64,000 nt of DNA, taken from Hyphomicrobiales bacterium. Lineage in GTDB: Bacteria > Pseudomonadota > Alphaproteobacteria > Rhizobiales > Rhizobiaceae. Of the stretch, positions 17,628 through 25,376 are shown in pieces. The notes under the pieces are model-generated. The model worked only from the letters and a program-made list of their open reading frames with translations. It was not told where the DNA came from and made no database searches. A program made the translations under genes and the position numbers. The stretch is taken from positions 10,506 to 74,505 of the forward strand of contig UCJD01000042.1 of NCBI GenBank assembly GCA_900472605.1, in the 5' to 3' direction. Numbering within the stretch: the stretch's first letter is position 1; each line of letters begins with the position of its first letter.

Positions 17628-20042
17628 ATGCGGGACGTTGCATCTGAGACGAACGGCAGCATGCCGCTTCAAACATTCAAGGCCGCGTTCAAGTCCGTGG
17701 CAGCGTTCTATGGTCGACCGAGCTCCGATACGGTGCTCTTCTCCGGTCTTCCGGATGAGATCACCGAATCGCTTGAGGGCGATGACATCGAGCAGATGGC
17801 CGAGCGTATCGGCCTTCAGGTCATCAAGCATCCGGAGCGCGATTGCCGGCTGGGCAATTTCGATTGTCCCGCCATCGTCGCCTTCGCCGGTGGCGGCGTG
17901 CTGCCGCTGCTGGAGATGGCCGAGGACGGCTCCTATGTCACCGATATCGTTCCGGTGGCCGGCGTTTCGTCTCGCCTGTCGCGCGAGGATCTGATCGCGC
18001 TGAAGCCTGAAACGGCCTTCGCATTCACGCTCTATTATCAGAACGCCTCGGAAGAGGCGCTGGTCGGCAATGCCGTGGAGATCGAGAAGCGCCACTGGTT
18101 GGCAACGACGCTGGCGCCTTACTGGCGCACCTATGTCCGCGTCATGGTGGCAGCACTTTTCATCAACCTGATCGCGCTCGGCTCGCCGCTCTTCACCATG
18201 AACGTCTACGACCGGGTACTGCCGAACAAGGCGATCCCGACGCTGTGGGTTCTGGCCGCCGGCATCACGCTCGCCTATCTCTTCGATTTCCTGCTGAAGA
18301 CCGCGCGCTCCTCGCTGATCGACTACGCCGGCCGCAAGGCGGATCTGCGCCTGTCGCAGATGCTGTTCGACAAGGTGCTGAACTCGACGCTGGCCTCGCG
18401 CCCGATGTCGACGGGCGAATACGCCAACCGCGTCACGCAGTATGAGTTCGTCCGCGAATTCTTCACCTCGAACACGATCGGCGTCATCATCGACAGCCTC
18501 TTCGTCTTCATCTTTCTCGCGGTGATCTACTTGATCTCCGGCTGGCTGGTGGTCATTCCCGCCGTCGCCTTCGTGCTCTCGGTCGTCATCGGTCTCTACG
18601 CCCAGGCCGCCATCGGCAAGCGCATGGCGACCGCCGCCAACGAGGCCTCGCGCCGCCAGTCGCTGCTGGTCGAGACCATCTCGACCATCGAAACGCTGAA
18701 GAGCCTGCGCGCCGAGGCCACCATGCTGCGCCGCTGGCAGGAACTGACGAAATATTCCAGCCGCACCAGCGAAGAGATCAAGCACGTCTCGACCAACGCC
18801 ATCAACATGACGATGTTCGTGCAGCAGATGGTAAGCGTCCTCATCGTCATCGCCGGCACCTACGAGTTTTCTGAGGGTCGCATCGCCATGGGCGCGATCG
18901 TCGCCACCGTCATGCTGGCAAGCCGGGCCGGCGCGCCGCTCGGCCAGATCGCCATGACGCTGGCCCGCTTCCGCCAGGCCACCATGTCCTTGCGCATCCT
19001 CGACAAGATCATGGAGCAGCCGGATGACCGCCCTTCGACGGTCGGTTTCGTCAATCGCGAGATCACCCGCGGCGCCTTCTCTTTCCAGGATGTCTCGTTC
19101 CAGTATCCGGGCTCGGATTATCCCGTCATCAACAAGCTGTCCTTCAGCGTCAATCCGGGCGAGCGCATCGGTATCATCGGCCGCATCGGCTCCGGCAAGA
19201 CCACGCTGGGGCGTCTGCTGGATGGGCTGTTCGCGCCGTCAGGCGGCCGCGTGCTGATCGATGGCGTCGATATTCGCCAGTACCATATGGCCGAAGTGCG
19301 CGCCAACGTCGCCGTCGCCGGCCAGTCCTCCGATCTGTTCTCCGGAACGGTGAAGGAAAACCTGCTGCTCGGCCGCGCCGACGCCACCGACGAGGATCTG
19401 CTCGAGGTTGCCCGCATGACAGGCGTCGACGAGTTCGTCGGCAATCACCCGCGCGGCTTCGACATGCCGGTCGGCGAGCGCGGCAGCAATCTGTCGAGCG
19501 GCCAGAAGCAGGCGCTCACCATCGCCCGTCTGCTGCTCACGCGTCCCAAGGTCGTGTTCCTCGACGAGCCATCGGGCGCCATGGACCTCGCAACCGAGCG
19601 CAACCTGATTGCGCGTCTCTCCAAGGCTTTCGATCGCAAGACCACGCTGATCATCGCTACCCATCGCTACAGCATGCTGGATCTCGTCGACCGCCTGATT
19701 GTTATCGACAAGGGCCGCATCATTGCCGATGGGCCGAAGCAGGCCGTCATTGAAGCCATGCAGCGCAAGCCTGGAGCGCCTGCTGCAGCTGTTGCTCCGC
19801 AGGCGGCGGCACCCGTGGCGAGACAGGCCCCTGTCACGCCGGTCGCCATGTCCGTTGCGCCGGTCACTTCCGTCGCGCCGGCGCCCGTGGGCTCTGCGGC
19901 CATGCCGGTCGCGCAGGTGGCGACGGCCACTCCCGTCCACACCCATCCGATCCCGATTGCATCCGTTGCTTCAGGCGCGCCTGTCGGCCCGGCGGCGGCC
20001 GCAAACGTGACGCCCATCGTCCCCGGGGTTAAGCTGTCATGA
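17628..20042 (+). CDS. Type I secretion ABC transporter/ATPase (LapB-like)
   Basis: This 804-aa inner-membrane exporter energises export of the adhesin. The N-terminal 130 residues form a C39-like domain without the catalytic cysteine, as in LapB/LssB transporters that bind but do not cleave their substrate. Membrane helices span about 155-420. The nucleotide-binding domain has Walker A GRIGSGKTT, signature NLSSGQKQ (variant of LSGGQ), Walker B VVFLDEPSGAMD and the H-loop ATHR. Unusual is a tail of about 100 residues after the ATPase domain, made almost only of Ala, Pro and Val (APVTPVAMSVAPVTSVAPAP). The gene overlaps the adaptor gene by 4 bp (ATGA). Confidence 0.92.
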   Translation: MRDVASETNGSMPLQTFKAAFKSVAAFYGRPSSDTVLFSGLPDEITESLEGDDIEQMAERIGLQVIKHPERDCRLGNFDCPAIVAFAGGGVLPLLEMAEDGSYVTDIVPVAGVSSRLSREDLIALKPETAFAFTLYYQNASEEALVGNAVEIEKRHWLATTLAPYWRTYVRVMVAALFINLIALGSPLFTMNVYDRVLPNKAIPTLWVLAAGITLAYLFDFLLKTARSSLIDYAGRKADLRLSQMLFDKVLNSTLASRPMSTGEYANRVTQYEFVREFFTSNTIGVIIDSLFVFIFLAVIYLISGWLVVIPAVAFVLSVVIGLYAQAAIGKRMATAANEASRRQSLLVETISTIETLKSLRAEATMLRRWQELTKYSSRTSEEIKHVSTNAINMTMFVQQMVSVLIVIAGTYEFSEGRIAMGAIVATVMLASRAGAPLGQIAMTLARFRQATMSLRILDKIMEQPDDRPSTVGFVNREITRGAFSFQDVSFQYPGSDYPVINKLSFSVNPGERIGIIGRIGSGKTTLGRLLDGLFAPSGGRVLIDGVDIRQYHMAEVRANVAVAGQSSDLFSGTVKENLLLGRADATDEDLLEVARMTGVDEFVGNHPRGFDMPVGERGSNLSSGQKQALTIARLLLTRPKVVFLDEPSGAMDLATERNLIARLSKAFDRKTTLIIATHRYSMLDLVDRLIVIDKGRIIADGPKQAVIEAMQRKPGAPAAAVAPQAAAPVARQAPVTPVAMSVAPVTSVAPAPVGSAAMPVAQVATATPVHTHPIPIASVASGAPVGPAAAANVTPIVPGVKLS

Positions 20043-21328
20043 AAAACAAGCACGACAACCCGCCCTTTCTCGCCCGCGCCATTCTCGGCCTCGTGGCGCT
20101 CGTGATCGCCAGCTTCGTCGCCTGGGCGGCAATCGCCAAGATCAACGAGATCGCCCGCGGCGAGGGCAAGGTCATCCCGGTCTCCAAGACGCAGATCATC
20201 CAGTCCAGCGAGCCCGGCGTCGTCCAGCAGATCGCCGTCGTTCTCGGTCAGGTCGTGCGCAAGGGCCAGCTGCTGGTCCAGCTGGACAACACCACGACAA
20301 CCTCGACGCTCGGCGAATCGGTCGCCAAGGCCCGCGCGCTCGGCGCCAAGGTCGCCCGCCTGAAGCTTGAGGAAGAGGGCAAGTACGACGTGCCCTACGT
20401 CTGCCCTGATGATGTTCTGGCCGTCGCCAAGGATGTCTGCGCTAACGAGGCGCAGCTTTTCGCCGCCGACCGTGCCAGCTACAACAACAAGCTCGGCGTG
20501 CTGCAGGAGCGTGTTCGCCAGCGCGAAAACGAGCTCAACGAAGCCCATGCCAATATCGACCGGCTGGTGCAGAACATCGACGGCGCACAGCGCCAGTATG
20601 ATCTCATCAGCCCGCTCGCCAAGAAGAAGCTGGTCGCCGAGACCGAGGTGCTGAAGACCGAACGCGATCTCACCGACCAGCAGGGCCAGCTCAAGGTCTA
20701 CAAGGAAAGCATCGACCGTCTGCAGGCCGCCGTTCAGGAAGCCACGCTGCAGCTCGGCGATCTGGCGCTGGAACTGCGGCAGCAGGCGCTGACCGAGAAG
20801 GCGCAGGCGCTAGCCGAACTCTCCGTCGTCGGCGAAACCGTTCGCGGCGCCTCCGATCGCGTCAAGCGCACCGACATCCGCTCGCCCGTCGATGGCATCG
20901 TCAATACGCTCGAGGTCAACACCATCGGCGCCTATGTCGATCCCGGCCGCGTCATCGCCGGCATCGTCCCGACGGCCGATGTTCTGCTGGTCGAAGCCAA
21001 AATCTCGCCGCGCGACGTCGCCTTCATCCGCCGCGGCCAGCCGGCCATCGTCAAGGTCACGGCCTACGACTTCTCGATCTTCGGCGGTCTCGAAGGCGTG
21101 GTCGAAAACATCTCGGCCGACAGCCTGGTGGAGAAGGAGAAGGGCGAGACCTACTATCTCGTGCAGGTGAAGACCGACAAGTCGGAGCTGGAGCGCGACG
21201 GCAAGACCTATCCGATCATCCCGGGCATGGTCGCCTCGGTCGAGATCATGACCGGCAGCAAGACCGTGCTCAGCTATCTCATGAAGCCGATCAACAAGGC
21301 GCGCACCGAAGCGCTGACGGAGCGCTGA
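20039..21328 (+). CDS. HlyD-family type I secretion periplasmic adaptor (LapC-like)
   Basis: This 429-aa membrane-fusion protein links the ABC exporter to the TolC-like channel. It has one N-terminal membrane helix (ILGLVALVIASFVAWAAIA), a lipoyl half-motif (GEGKVIPVSKTQIIQSSEPG), long coiled-coil hairpin helices (about residues 100-270), a second lipoyl half (VKRTDIRSPVDGIVNTLEV) and the beta-barrel with the HlyD signature near the C terminus (YPIIPGMVASVEIMTGSKT). It overlaps the ATPase gene by 4 bp, so the two are translated together. Confidence 0.93.
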   Translation: MKNKHDNPPFLARAILGLVALVIASFVAWAAIAKINEIARGEGKVIPVSKTQIIQSSEPGVVQQIAVVLGQVVRKGQLLVQLDNTTTTSTLGESVAKARALGAKVARLKLEEEGKYDVPYVCPDDVLAVAKDVCANEAQLFAADRASYNNKLGVLQERVRQRENELNEAHANIDRLVQNIDGAQRQYDLISPLAKKKLVAETEVLKTERDLTDQQGQLKVYKESIDRLQAAVQEATLQLGDLALELRQQALTEKAQALAELSVVGETVRGASDRVKRTDIRSPVDGIVNTLEVNTIGAYVDPGRVIAGIVPTADVLLVEAKISPRDVAFIRRGQPAIVKVTAYDFSIFGGLEGVVENISADSLVEKEKGETYYLVQVKTDKSELERDGKTYPIIPGMVASVEIMTGSKTVLSYLMKPINKARTEALTER

Positions 21329-21330
21329 CC

Positions 21331-21990
21331 ATGCTGATCGTCAAGCCCGGAATTCAAGACGCCGCCGACCTCGAGCCATCAGACGAGCAGCTGCCCGCCA
21401 TCGACGCCGAAGAGATCGAGCCGCGTTTCCGGGCTGTGGCAGGGCGTGGCGGCGAGCGTCGCGGCATCCGGCTGGAGCGCATCTATTGGGACGGGCTCAG
21501 CCGCATGTCGGCCTCGGGCAAGATGTCGACCGCCGATCTCGTGCACTATACCGCAGCGCAGATGCCGGAATCCGGCAATCTCGCCTCGTTGCTGCGCGTC
21601 GTCAGCCTGAAGTGGGCCTTGCGTCGGCTGGACACGGTCGAGGACATTTCCTCGCTCGCCAATGTCAACGCCATCATCCAGGCGTCGCCGTCGCCTGCGA
21701 TCCTCTTGACGCATGAAAAGAAGGTGCAGCTCTTCAACGACGCCTTCCTGTCGATGCTGCGCCAGCGCCTGCCGCTTGGCGATCTCGCGCAGCTGACCAA
21801 GAGCCTGCGCTTCTCGATCGACACCCAGATCGAGGAAGCCATCGCAACCCTCTCGCGCAACAAGGGCAAGACGATCGCCACAGGCTTCACCATCGCCGTC
21901 GGCACCCAGACCATGAAGGGCCAGATCAACCTGGCGCTGGCGCCGACGCACGAGAAGTCGATGCTGATCGGCTACATCTCCCGCTACTGA
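21331..21990 (+). CDS. RHH_4/PAS-like protein at the end of the secretion operon
   Basis: This 219-aa soluble protein starts 2 bp after the HlyD stop codon and is surely in the secretion operon. Residues about 45-95 (RRGIRLERIYWDGLSRMSASGKMSTADLVHY) match the alphaproteobacterial ribbon-helix-helix domain RHH_4, which may bind DNA. Residues about 110-219 (ASPSPAILLTHEKKVQLFNDAFLSML) look like a PAS fold. Having a putative DNA-binding plus sensor protein as the last gene of a type I secretion operon is unusual and suggests feedback on adhesin or exporter expression. No known type I secretion component has this make-up. The PAS call rests on pattern only. Confidence 0.7.
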   Translation: MLIVKPGIQDAADLEPSDEQLPAIDAEEIEPRFRAVAGRGGERRGIRLERIYWDGLSRMSASGKMSTADLVHYTAAQMPESGNLASLLRVVSLKWALRRLDTVEDISSLANVNAIIQASPSPAILLTHEKKVQLFNDAFLSMLRQRLPLGDLAQLTKSLRFSIDTQIEEAIATLSRNKGKTIATGFTIAVGTQTMKGQINLALAPTHEKSMLIGYISRY

Positions 21991-21996
21991 TCTACC

Positions 21997-22389
21997 TCAA
22001 TCCTCGAAACGCCCCGCCGCATCGCGGTCCCGCTCGTACCGGTGCTTCAGCGGAAACGCCGGAAGCCACCCCTCGCGGCGGATGGTCCAAAGCTCATAGC
22101 TCGGCTGAAACTGGTCCTTCTGATCGAGCGACCCGAGATTGACCTCGATCTCATCGCCGCTCCGCCCAAACACCGGCGACCCGCAGCGCGGACAGAAGAA
22201 CCGCCCATTATACTCCCCCGTCTCTCCCTCGACCCGCACCGCATCCTCGGGAAAGATCGCCGATGCGTGAAACAGCGCCCCATGATGCTTGCGGCAATCC
22301 ATGCAATGACAGACGCCGACGCGATAGGGCTTGCCCGACGTGGTAAAGCGAACGCCGCCGCAGAGGCAGCCGCCCGTGTGCCGATCCAT
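21997..22389 (-). CDS. GFA-family (glutathione-dependent formaldehyde-activating-like) protein
   Basis: This 130-aa protein has the zinc-binding cysteines of the GFA/CENP-V fold: GGCLCGGVRF near the N terminus, CHCMDCRKHHGA in the middle and FCPRCGSPVFG after it. The founding member was described as activating formaldehyde with glutathione, but most homologues have no proven activity. The start at 22389 is preferred over 22404, because GGAGGAG lies 6 nt upstream of the former and the latter lies within that site. It converges on the secretion operon with only 6 bp between stop codons. Confidence 0.88.
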   Translation of the reverse strand: MDRHTGGCLCGGVRFTTSGKPYRVGVCHCMDCRKHHGALFHASAIFPEDAVRVEGETGEYNGRFFCPRCGSPVFGRSGDEIEVNLGSLDQKDQFQPSYELWTIRREGWLPAFPLKHRYERDRDAAGRFED

Positions 22390-22435
22390 CCCTGTCTCCT
22401 CCATCCCAGTAGTGATCAGGGCAAACGGTGGCGCG

Positions 22436-22458
22436 GCGCAAAAGTTTCAGGGGAGGGC
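22436..22458. repeat. Short direct repeat, left copy
   Basis: The 23-nt sequence GCGCAAAAGTTTCAGGGGAG plus GGC recurs at 23204-23227 with a single extra A. The two copies bracket a lower-GC segment of about 745 bp. Confidence 0.7.
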
Positions 22459-22654
22459 TCGACAACGCGGTCAGTTTCTCTTCGGAAGCCGCATGCGGTC
22501 GCTTCCGTAGCTCTTCAGGAAATGCTGTAGCATCAATGCGGTCACAACCATTTGGCAACTTTCGATCGGGAACCTTCTTGATTTTGCGGGATTTCTTGCT
22601 GAACGTACAACGATAGATAGAACGCGTTTTGCATAAAAATTGGATGTGAAAACT

Positions 22655-23053
22655 ATGGCGGTAATGTGGATTGTCCGGCCCCTCGACTCCGTGATGATGA
22701 ACTGGCTAAGGGAGCAAAAAATCTTCTTTCCAGTATCGCCCTCTCGATGGCCAACGGGTTCCGAAATCAAGCAGGCTATTTCGGACCTCGGCTTGGTGGC
22801 TGAAATAGCCGATAATGGGGCTAATGCCCCCTGGCAAGCGCTTGTAAAGGATGCGGAAAAGCACGAGCAGGAATGGGCGCTGCTGAACATACCGATTTAT
22901 TCGGGAGATCACGAACCGCAGGAATTCTACTTCGAGAAAGGCGATGAACCTCAAATCCGTCGCATCCTTTCTCGACTCACTCTGGCGTGCGGGCCGTTGG
23001 TACTAATCAACGACGCTGACTCTGTGCCAGAGGTGATATGTCCAGCCACCTAA
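22655..23053 (+). CDS. Hypothetical protein in a low-GC islet
   Basis: I do not recognise this 132-aa protein. It is soluble, acidic and tryptophan-containing (WIVRPLDSVMMNWLREQKIFF, then AEKHEQEWALLNIPIY and FYFEKGDEPQIRRILSRL). The gene is about 49% GC by counting three sample lines, against about 62% around it, and it lies between the two copies of a 23-nt direct repeat, both signs of acquisition. A TTG at 22640 would add five residues; neither start has a clear ribosome binding site. Its size and isolation would fit an orphan immunity-like or phage-related protein, but nothing in the sequence proves that. Confidence 0.55.
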   Translation: MAVMWIVRPLDSVMMNWLREQKIFFPVSPSRWPTGSEIKQAISDLGLVAEIADNGANAPWQALVKDAEKHEQEWALLNIPIYSGDHEPQEFYFEKGDEPQIRRILSRLTLACGPLVLINDADSVPEVICPAT

Positions 23054-23203
23054 AGTCCGCTGTTGGCCTCGAACGGAAACAGCATTGTACGACGTTCACG
23101 AGGATATAGCATTAGAGATAACGGCGGCCTTCGTGGCACTTGCTCCATAAAGCCGCAAAAATTGGTGGCGCCTCAAATGGTCCTGCCGAGTCCTCAACCA
23201 AGC

Positions 23204-23227
23204 GCGCAAAAAGTTTCAGGGGAGGGC
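23204..23227. repeat. Short direct repeat, right copy
   Basis: This matches the copy at 22436-22458 except for one extra A in the A-run. It ends 21 bp before the left arm of the ArsR-gene operator. Confidence 0.7.
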
Positions 23228-23248
23228 GCCTTTCACCCCTGTAAAGAT

Positions 23249-23307
23249 ATTCACCCATGTGGTTGACTATCACCTGGATATGGATATATTCAACCACATG
23301 GGTGAAT
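23249..23307. promoter_or_regulatory. Large inverted repeat before the ArsR/SRPBCC genes
   Basis: The arms ATTCACCCATGTGGTTGA (23249-23266) and TCAACCACATGGGTGAAT (23290-23307) are perfect 18-nt inverted complements separated by 23 nt, so equivalent points are 41 bp apart, about four helical turns. The right arm ends 3 bp before the ArsR start codon. ArsR-type repressors bind 12-2-12-like dyads, so this probably is two operator sites, or a cruciform/mRNA hairpin over the start region. Confidence 0.75.
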
Positions 23308-23310
23308 GAA

Positions 23311-23634
23311 ATGAACGAAGACGCGCTGTCACATATTCTGAAGGCCGCGGGGGATACCACACGGCGGCAGATCCTGACGCTTCTCGTACAGGAGGGGCCT
23401 CTCAGGGTGACGGGGCTCGCTGCTCATTTCGACATGTCCCTGAATTCCGTCTCCAAGCACATCAAGGTTCTGGAGGAGGCGGGGCTGGTCACCCGGCGCA
23501 CTTTGGGCCGCGAGCATTTCATTGCCGCGGAGCTTGAACCGCTGAGACTGACGGAAGACTGGTTCGCGCAACTGAAGTCGATATGGGAGCTGCGTCTCAC
23601 GGCGCTGGAAGAGTTACTCGTTTCAAAGGAGTGA
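23311..23634 (+). CDS. ArsR-family winged-helix regulator
   Basis: This 107-aa regulator has the ArsR/SmtB-type winged helix: LSHILKAAGDTTRRQILTLL, then RVTGLAAHFDMSLNSVSKHIKVLEEAGLV as the helix-turn-helix and TRRTLGREHFIAAE as the wing. It lacks the metal-binding cysteines of ArsR, and belongs to the subgroup paired with SRPBCC proteins. The ATG at 23311 is chosen because the upstream in-frame ATG at 23257 lies inside the operator repeat. The SRPBCC gene begins 4 bp after its stop codon. Autoregulation through the flanking inverted repeat is very likely; the ligand is unknown. Confidence 0.88.
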   Translation: MNEDALSHILKAAGDTTRRQILTLLVQEGPLRVTGLAAHFDMSLNSVSKHIKVLEEAGLVTRRTLGREHFIAAELEPLRLTEDWFAQLKSIWELRLTALEELLVSKE

Positions 23635-23638
23635 AGTC

Positions 23639-24067
23639 ATGTCCGAACTTGAACTGATGGTAAGCCGCAAGATCGCCGCTTCGCGCGAAAAGGTGTTCAA
23701 CGCCTGGCTTTCGCCGGCAACGCTTGCGAAATTCATGAAGGTGCCGTCGGGCGGCGCCGACGCCAAAGACGTCACCACCGATCCGGTCAAGGGCGGCCGC
23801 TTCATGATCGTCATGGTCACGCCCGAGCGCGAGATCCCGCATTCCGGCACCTATCTCGAGGTCGATCCCTTCCAGCGCCTGTCTTTCACCTGGGAATCGC
23901 CGCACTCGCTCGACGATAGCGTCGTGACGATCGACCTAAAGGAGATCGACGCGGAGAACACCGAGCTGACGCTGAAGCAGGTGAAATTCCGCAGCGAAGG
24001 CGCGCGCGACGGCCACATCCAGGGCTGGACCGCAATCCTCGGCGAACTCGAGCAATATCTCGGCTGA
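23639..24067 (+). CDS. SRPBCC/AHSA1-like ligand-binding protein
   Basis: This 142-aa protein has the START-like helix-grip fold of the AHSA1 group (activator of Hsp90 ATPase homologue 1-like). The markers are ELMVSRKIAASREKVFNAWLSP at the N terminus, GTYLEVDPFQRLSFTW in the middle and the C-terminal helix DGHIQGWTAILGELEQYL. It is cotranscribed with the ArsR regulator, and the ribosome binding site AAAGGAG overlaps the regulator's stop codon. In such pairs the SRPBCC protein probably binds a hydrophobic ligand; its physiological role is unproven. Confidence 0.88.
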   Translation: MSELELMVSRKIAASREKVFNAWLSPATLAKFMKVPSGGADAKDVTTDPVKGGRFMIVMVTPEREIPHSGTYLEVDPFQRLSFTWESPHSLDDSVVTIDLKEIDAENTELTLKQVKFRSEGARDGHIQGWTAILGELEQYLG

Positions 24068-24082
24068 TTGCCACGAACAAAA

Positions 24083-24112
24083 AAGCCGCCGGCCATGCAG
24101 TGCCGGCGGCTT
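24083..24112. terminator. Bidirectional terminator
   Basis: Arms GCCGCCGGC (24085-24093) and GCCGGCGGC (24102-24110) form a strong hairpin. On the minus strand it is followed by TTTTTT, so it chiefly ends the LapG-like gene; on the plus strand it ends the SRPBCC transcript. Confidence 0.8.
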
Positions 24113-24177
24113 CGCTTCGGTATCGAAGCAGGATGCGAGAGCAAGGTCAGCCCCGGTCCCTCGCCATTGCCATCAAA

Positions 24178-25179
24178 TCAGAAGGCAATACCTTCGCCTG
24201 GTGCGACCTTTTCGATCGGCATTGCCGAGGCCATCTGGCTGCCGCCGACGCGCGAGCCGTGCAGGTAGCCCTTGCCGCCGGCGATCGAGTAGAGCGGCAT
24301 GTAGTCGCGCAGCCGGCTGTCGGCCAGAACCTCGTCGCGCATGTTGTCGAGGATATAGTGGTTGCCGCCCGCCGAGACCGAGAGCACGGCGTGGTAGAAC
24401 TTGCGCTTCTGGTCGAACAATACCACGACCGCCATATCCTTCAGATCGACGCCTTCGGCATTGAGAGCGGCCATCTTCAGGATCGCGAAATCCTCGCAAT
24501 CGCCCTGCTGGCGCTTCAGCGTTTCCGATGGCGTCGCCCAGTAATCGGCCACCTTGTAGGTGTCGATATCGCGGGCGTAGCGGATCGTGTGGTTGATCGT
24601 GGTGTTGATCGTGTTCATCTTGTCGCGCAGCGATGCCTGCGATGTCCTCGTGAATGCGACCTTCACCGCCGCGACAGCGTCCGTGCACTTGCCAGCGCCG
24701 CAGGAGATTGCGGTGCCGCTGGCGATTTCGTCCAGCGAAGGCGCGAGCCGCTTCAGTGCCGCCAGTCGCTTGAAGGGGATCGCCACCGATCCGAACACGC
24801 CGCCATCATCAGGGCGCGCGGCGATCGAGGGGCGGGCCGCAGGCTTGACGGATGCGGTGGTCTCGGGGCTGAACGCGGCGGCCGCAACCGGCGCCGGCGT
24901 CTTCAGGGCCGCGAGGTCGATCGAGCCGAAAGCCTGTGCGAGGCCGCGTCCGGCGAGCGTGACGAGGCGCGCCATGCCGCCGACGCTGACGGCGCTTGCC
25001 GCCTGATCGGCGATGCTTGCCGAAATATAGCTAGAGTATGAGGCGCCGTACGCTTCTGTATTGTAAAGAACAGATGCTGATGCGCCGTTGTAGGAAAAAG
25101 AAGAAAATGCCGAAAGAAGTGCAATAAAAGCGATTTTGTTTGTTTTTGTTCTTTTGGTCACGGGACTTAATTTCTCCAC
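24178..25179 (-). CDS. LapG-like periplasmic transglutaminase-like cysteine peptidase (BTLCP)
   Basis: This 333-aa protein belongs to the bacterial transglutaminase-like cysteine proteinase family that includes LapG, the periplasmic protease that clips LapA-type adhesins after paired alanines. It has a signal peptide (IAFIALLSAFSSFSYNGASA) and a catalytic triad: Cys228 in QQGDCEDFAILK, His263 in FYHAVLSV and Asp278 in HYILDNM. Compared with LapG of about 230 aa it has a long extra segment (about residues 60-130) rich in Ala and Pro before the catalytic domain. The adhesin and its exporter lie 2-20 kb away, and the adhesin N terminus has dialanines at residues 65-66 and 69-70, so cleavage of that adhesin is the natural hypothesis. 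Confidence 0.85.
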   Translation of the reverse strand: MEKLSPVTKRTKTNKIAFIALLSAFSSFSYNGASASVLYNTEAYGASYSSYISASIADQAASAVSVGGMARLVTLAGRGLAQAFGSIDLAALKTPAPVAAAAFSPETTASVKPAARPSIAARPDDGGVFGSVAIPFKRLAALKRLAPSLDEIASGTAISCGAGKCTDAVAAVKVAFTRTSQASLRDKMNTINTTINHTIRYARDIDTYKVADYWATPSETLKRQQGDCEDFAILKMAALNAEGVDLKDMAVVVLFDQKRKFYHAVLSVSAGGNHYILDNMRDEVLADSRLRDYMPLYSIAGGKGYLHGSRVGGSQMASAMPIEKVAPGEGIAF

Positions 25180-25229
25180 TTGTTGGGAGAAATGTACCGG
25201 TCAGCCATAAATATCGGGTTTGGAAGCGT

Positions 25230-25253
25230 GGATAACTTAGAGCGAAGTTATCC
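25230..25253. promoter_or_regulatory. Inverted repeat between the LapG-like and lipoprotein genes
   Basis: Perfect 9-nt arms GGATAACTT (25230-25238) and AAGTTATCC (25245-25253) are separated by 6 nt, in the 197-bp divergent region about 50 bp upstream of the LapG-like start codon. Its size fits an operator for a dimeric regulator of one or both genes. Confidence 0.55.
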
Positions 25254-25376
25254 GCTCAAAAAAGCTGAAAATTTTAGCTTTTCCGTCAACCAAGTTTGGG
25301 GGAAGGGTTTGCTTTCGCCAGGTCCCTATGCAGATATGAGGCCGCGAAATGGCCGCTATAGACGGCCTGTTAGGGT

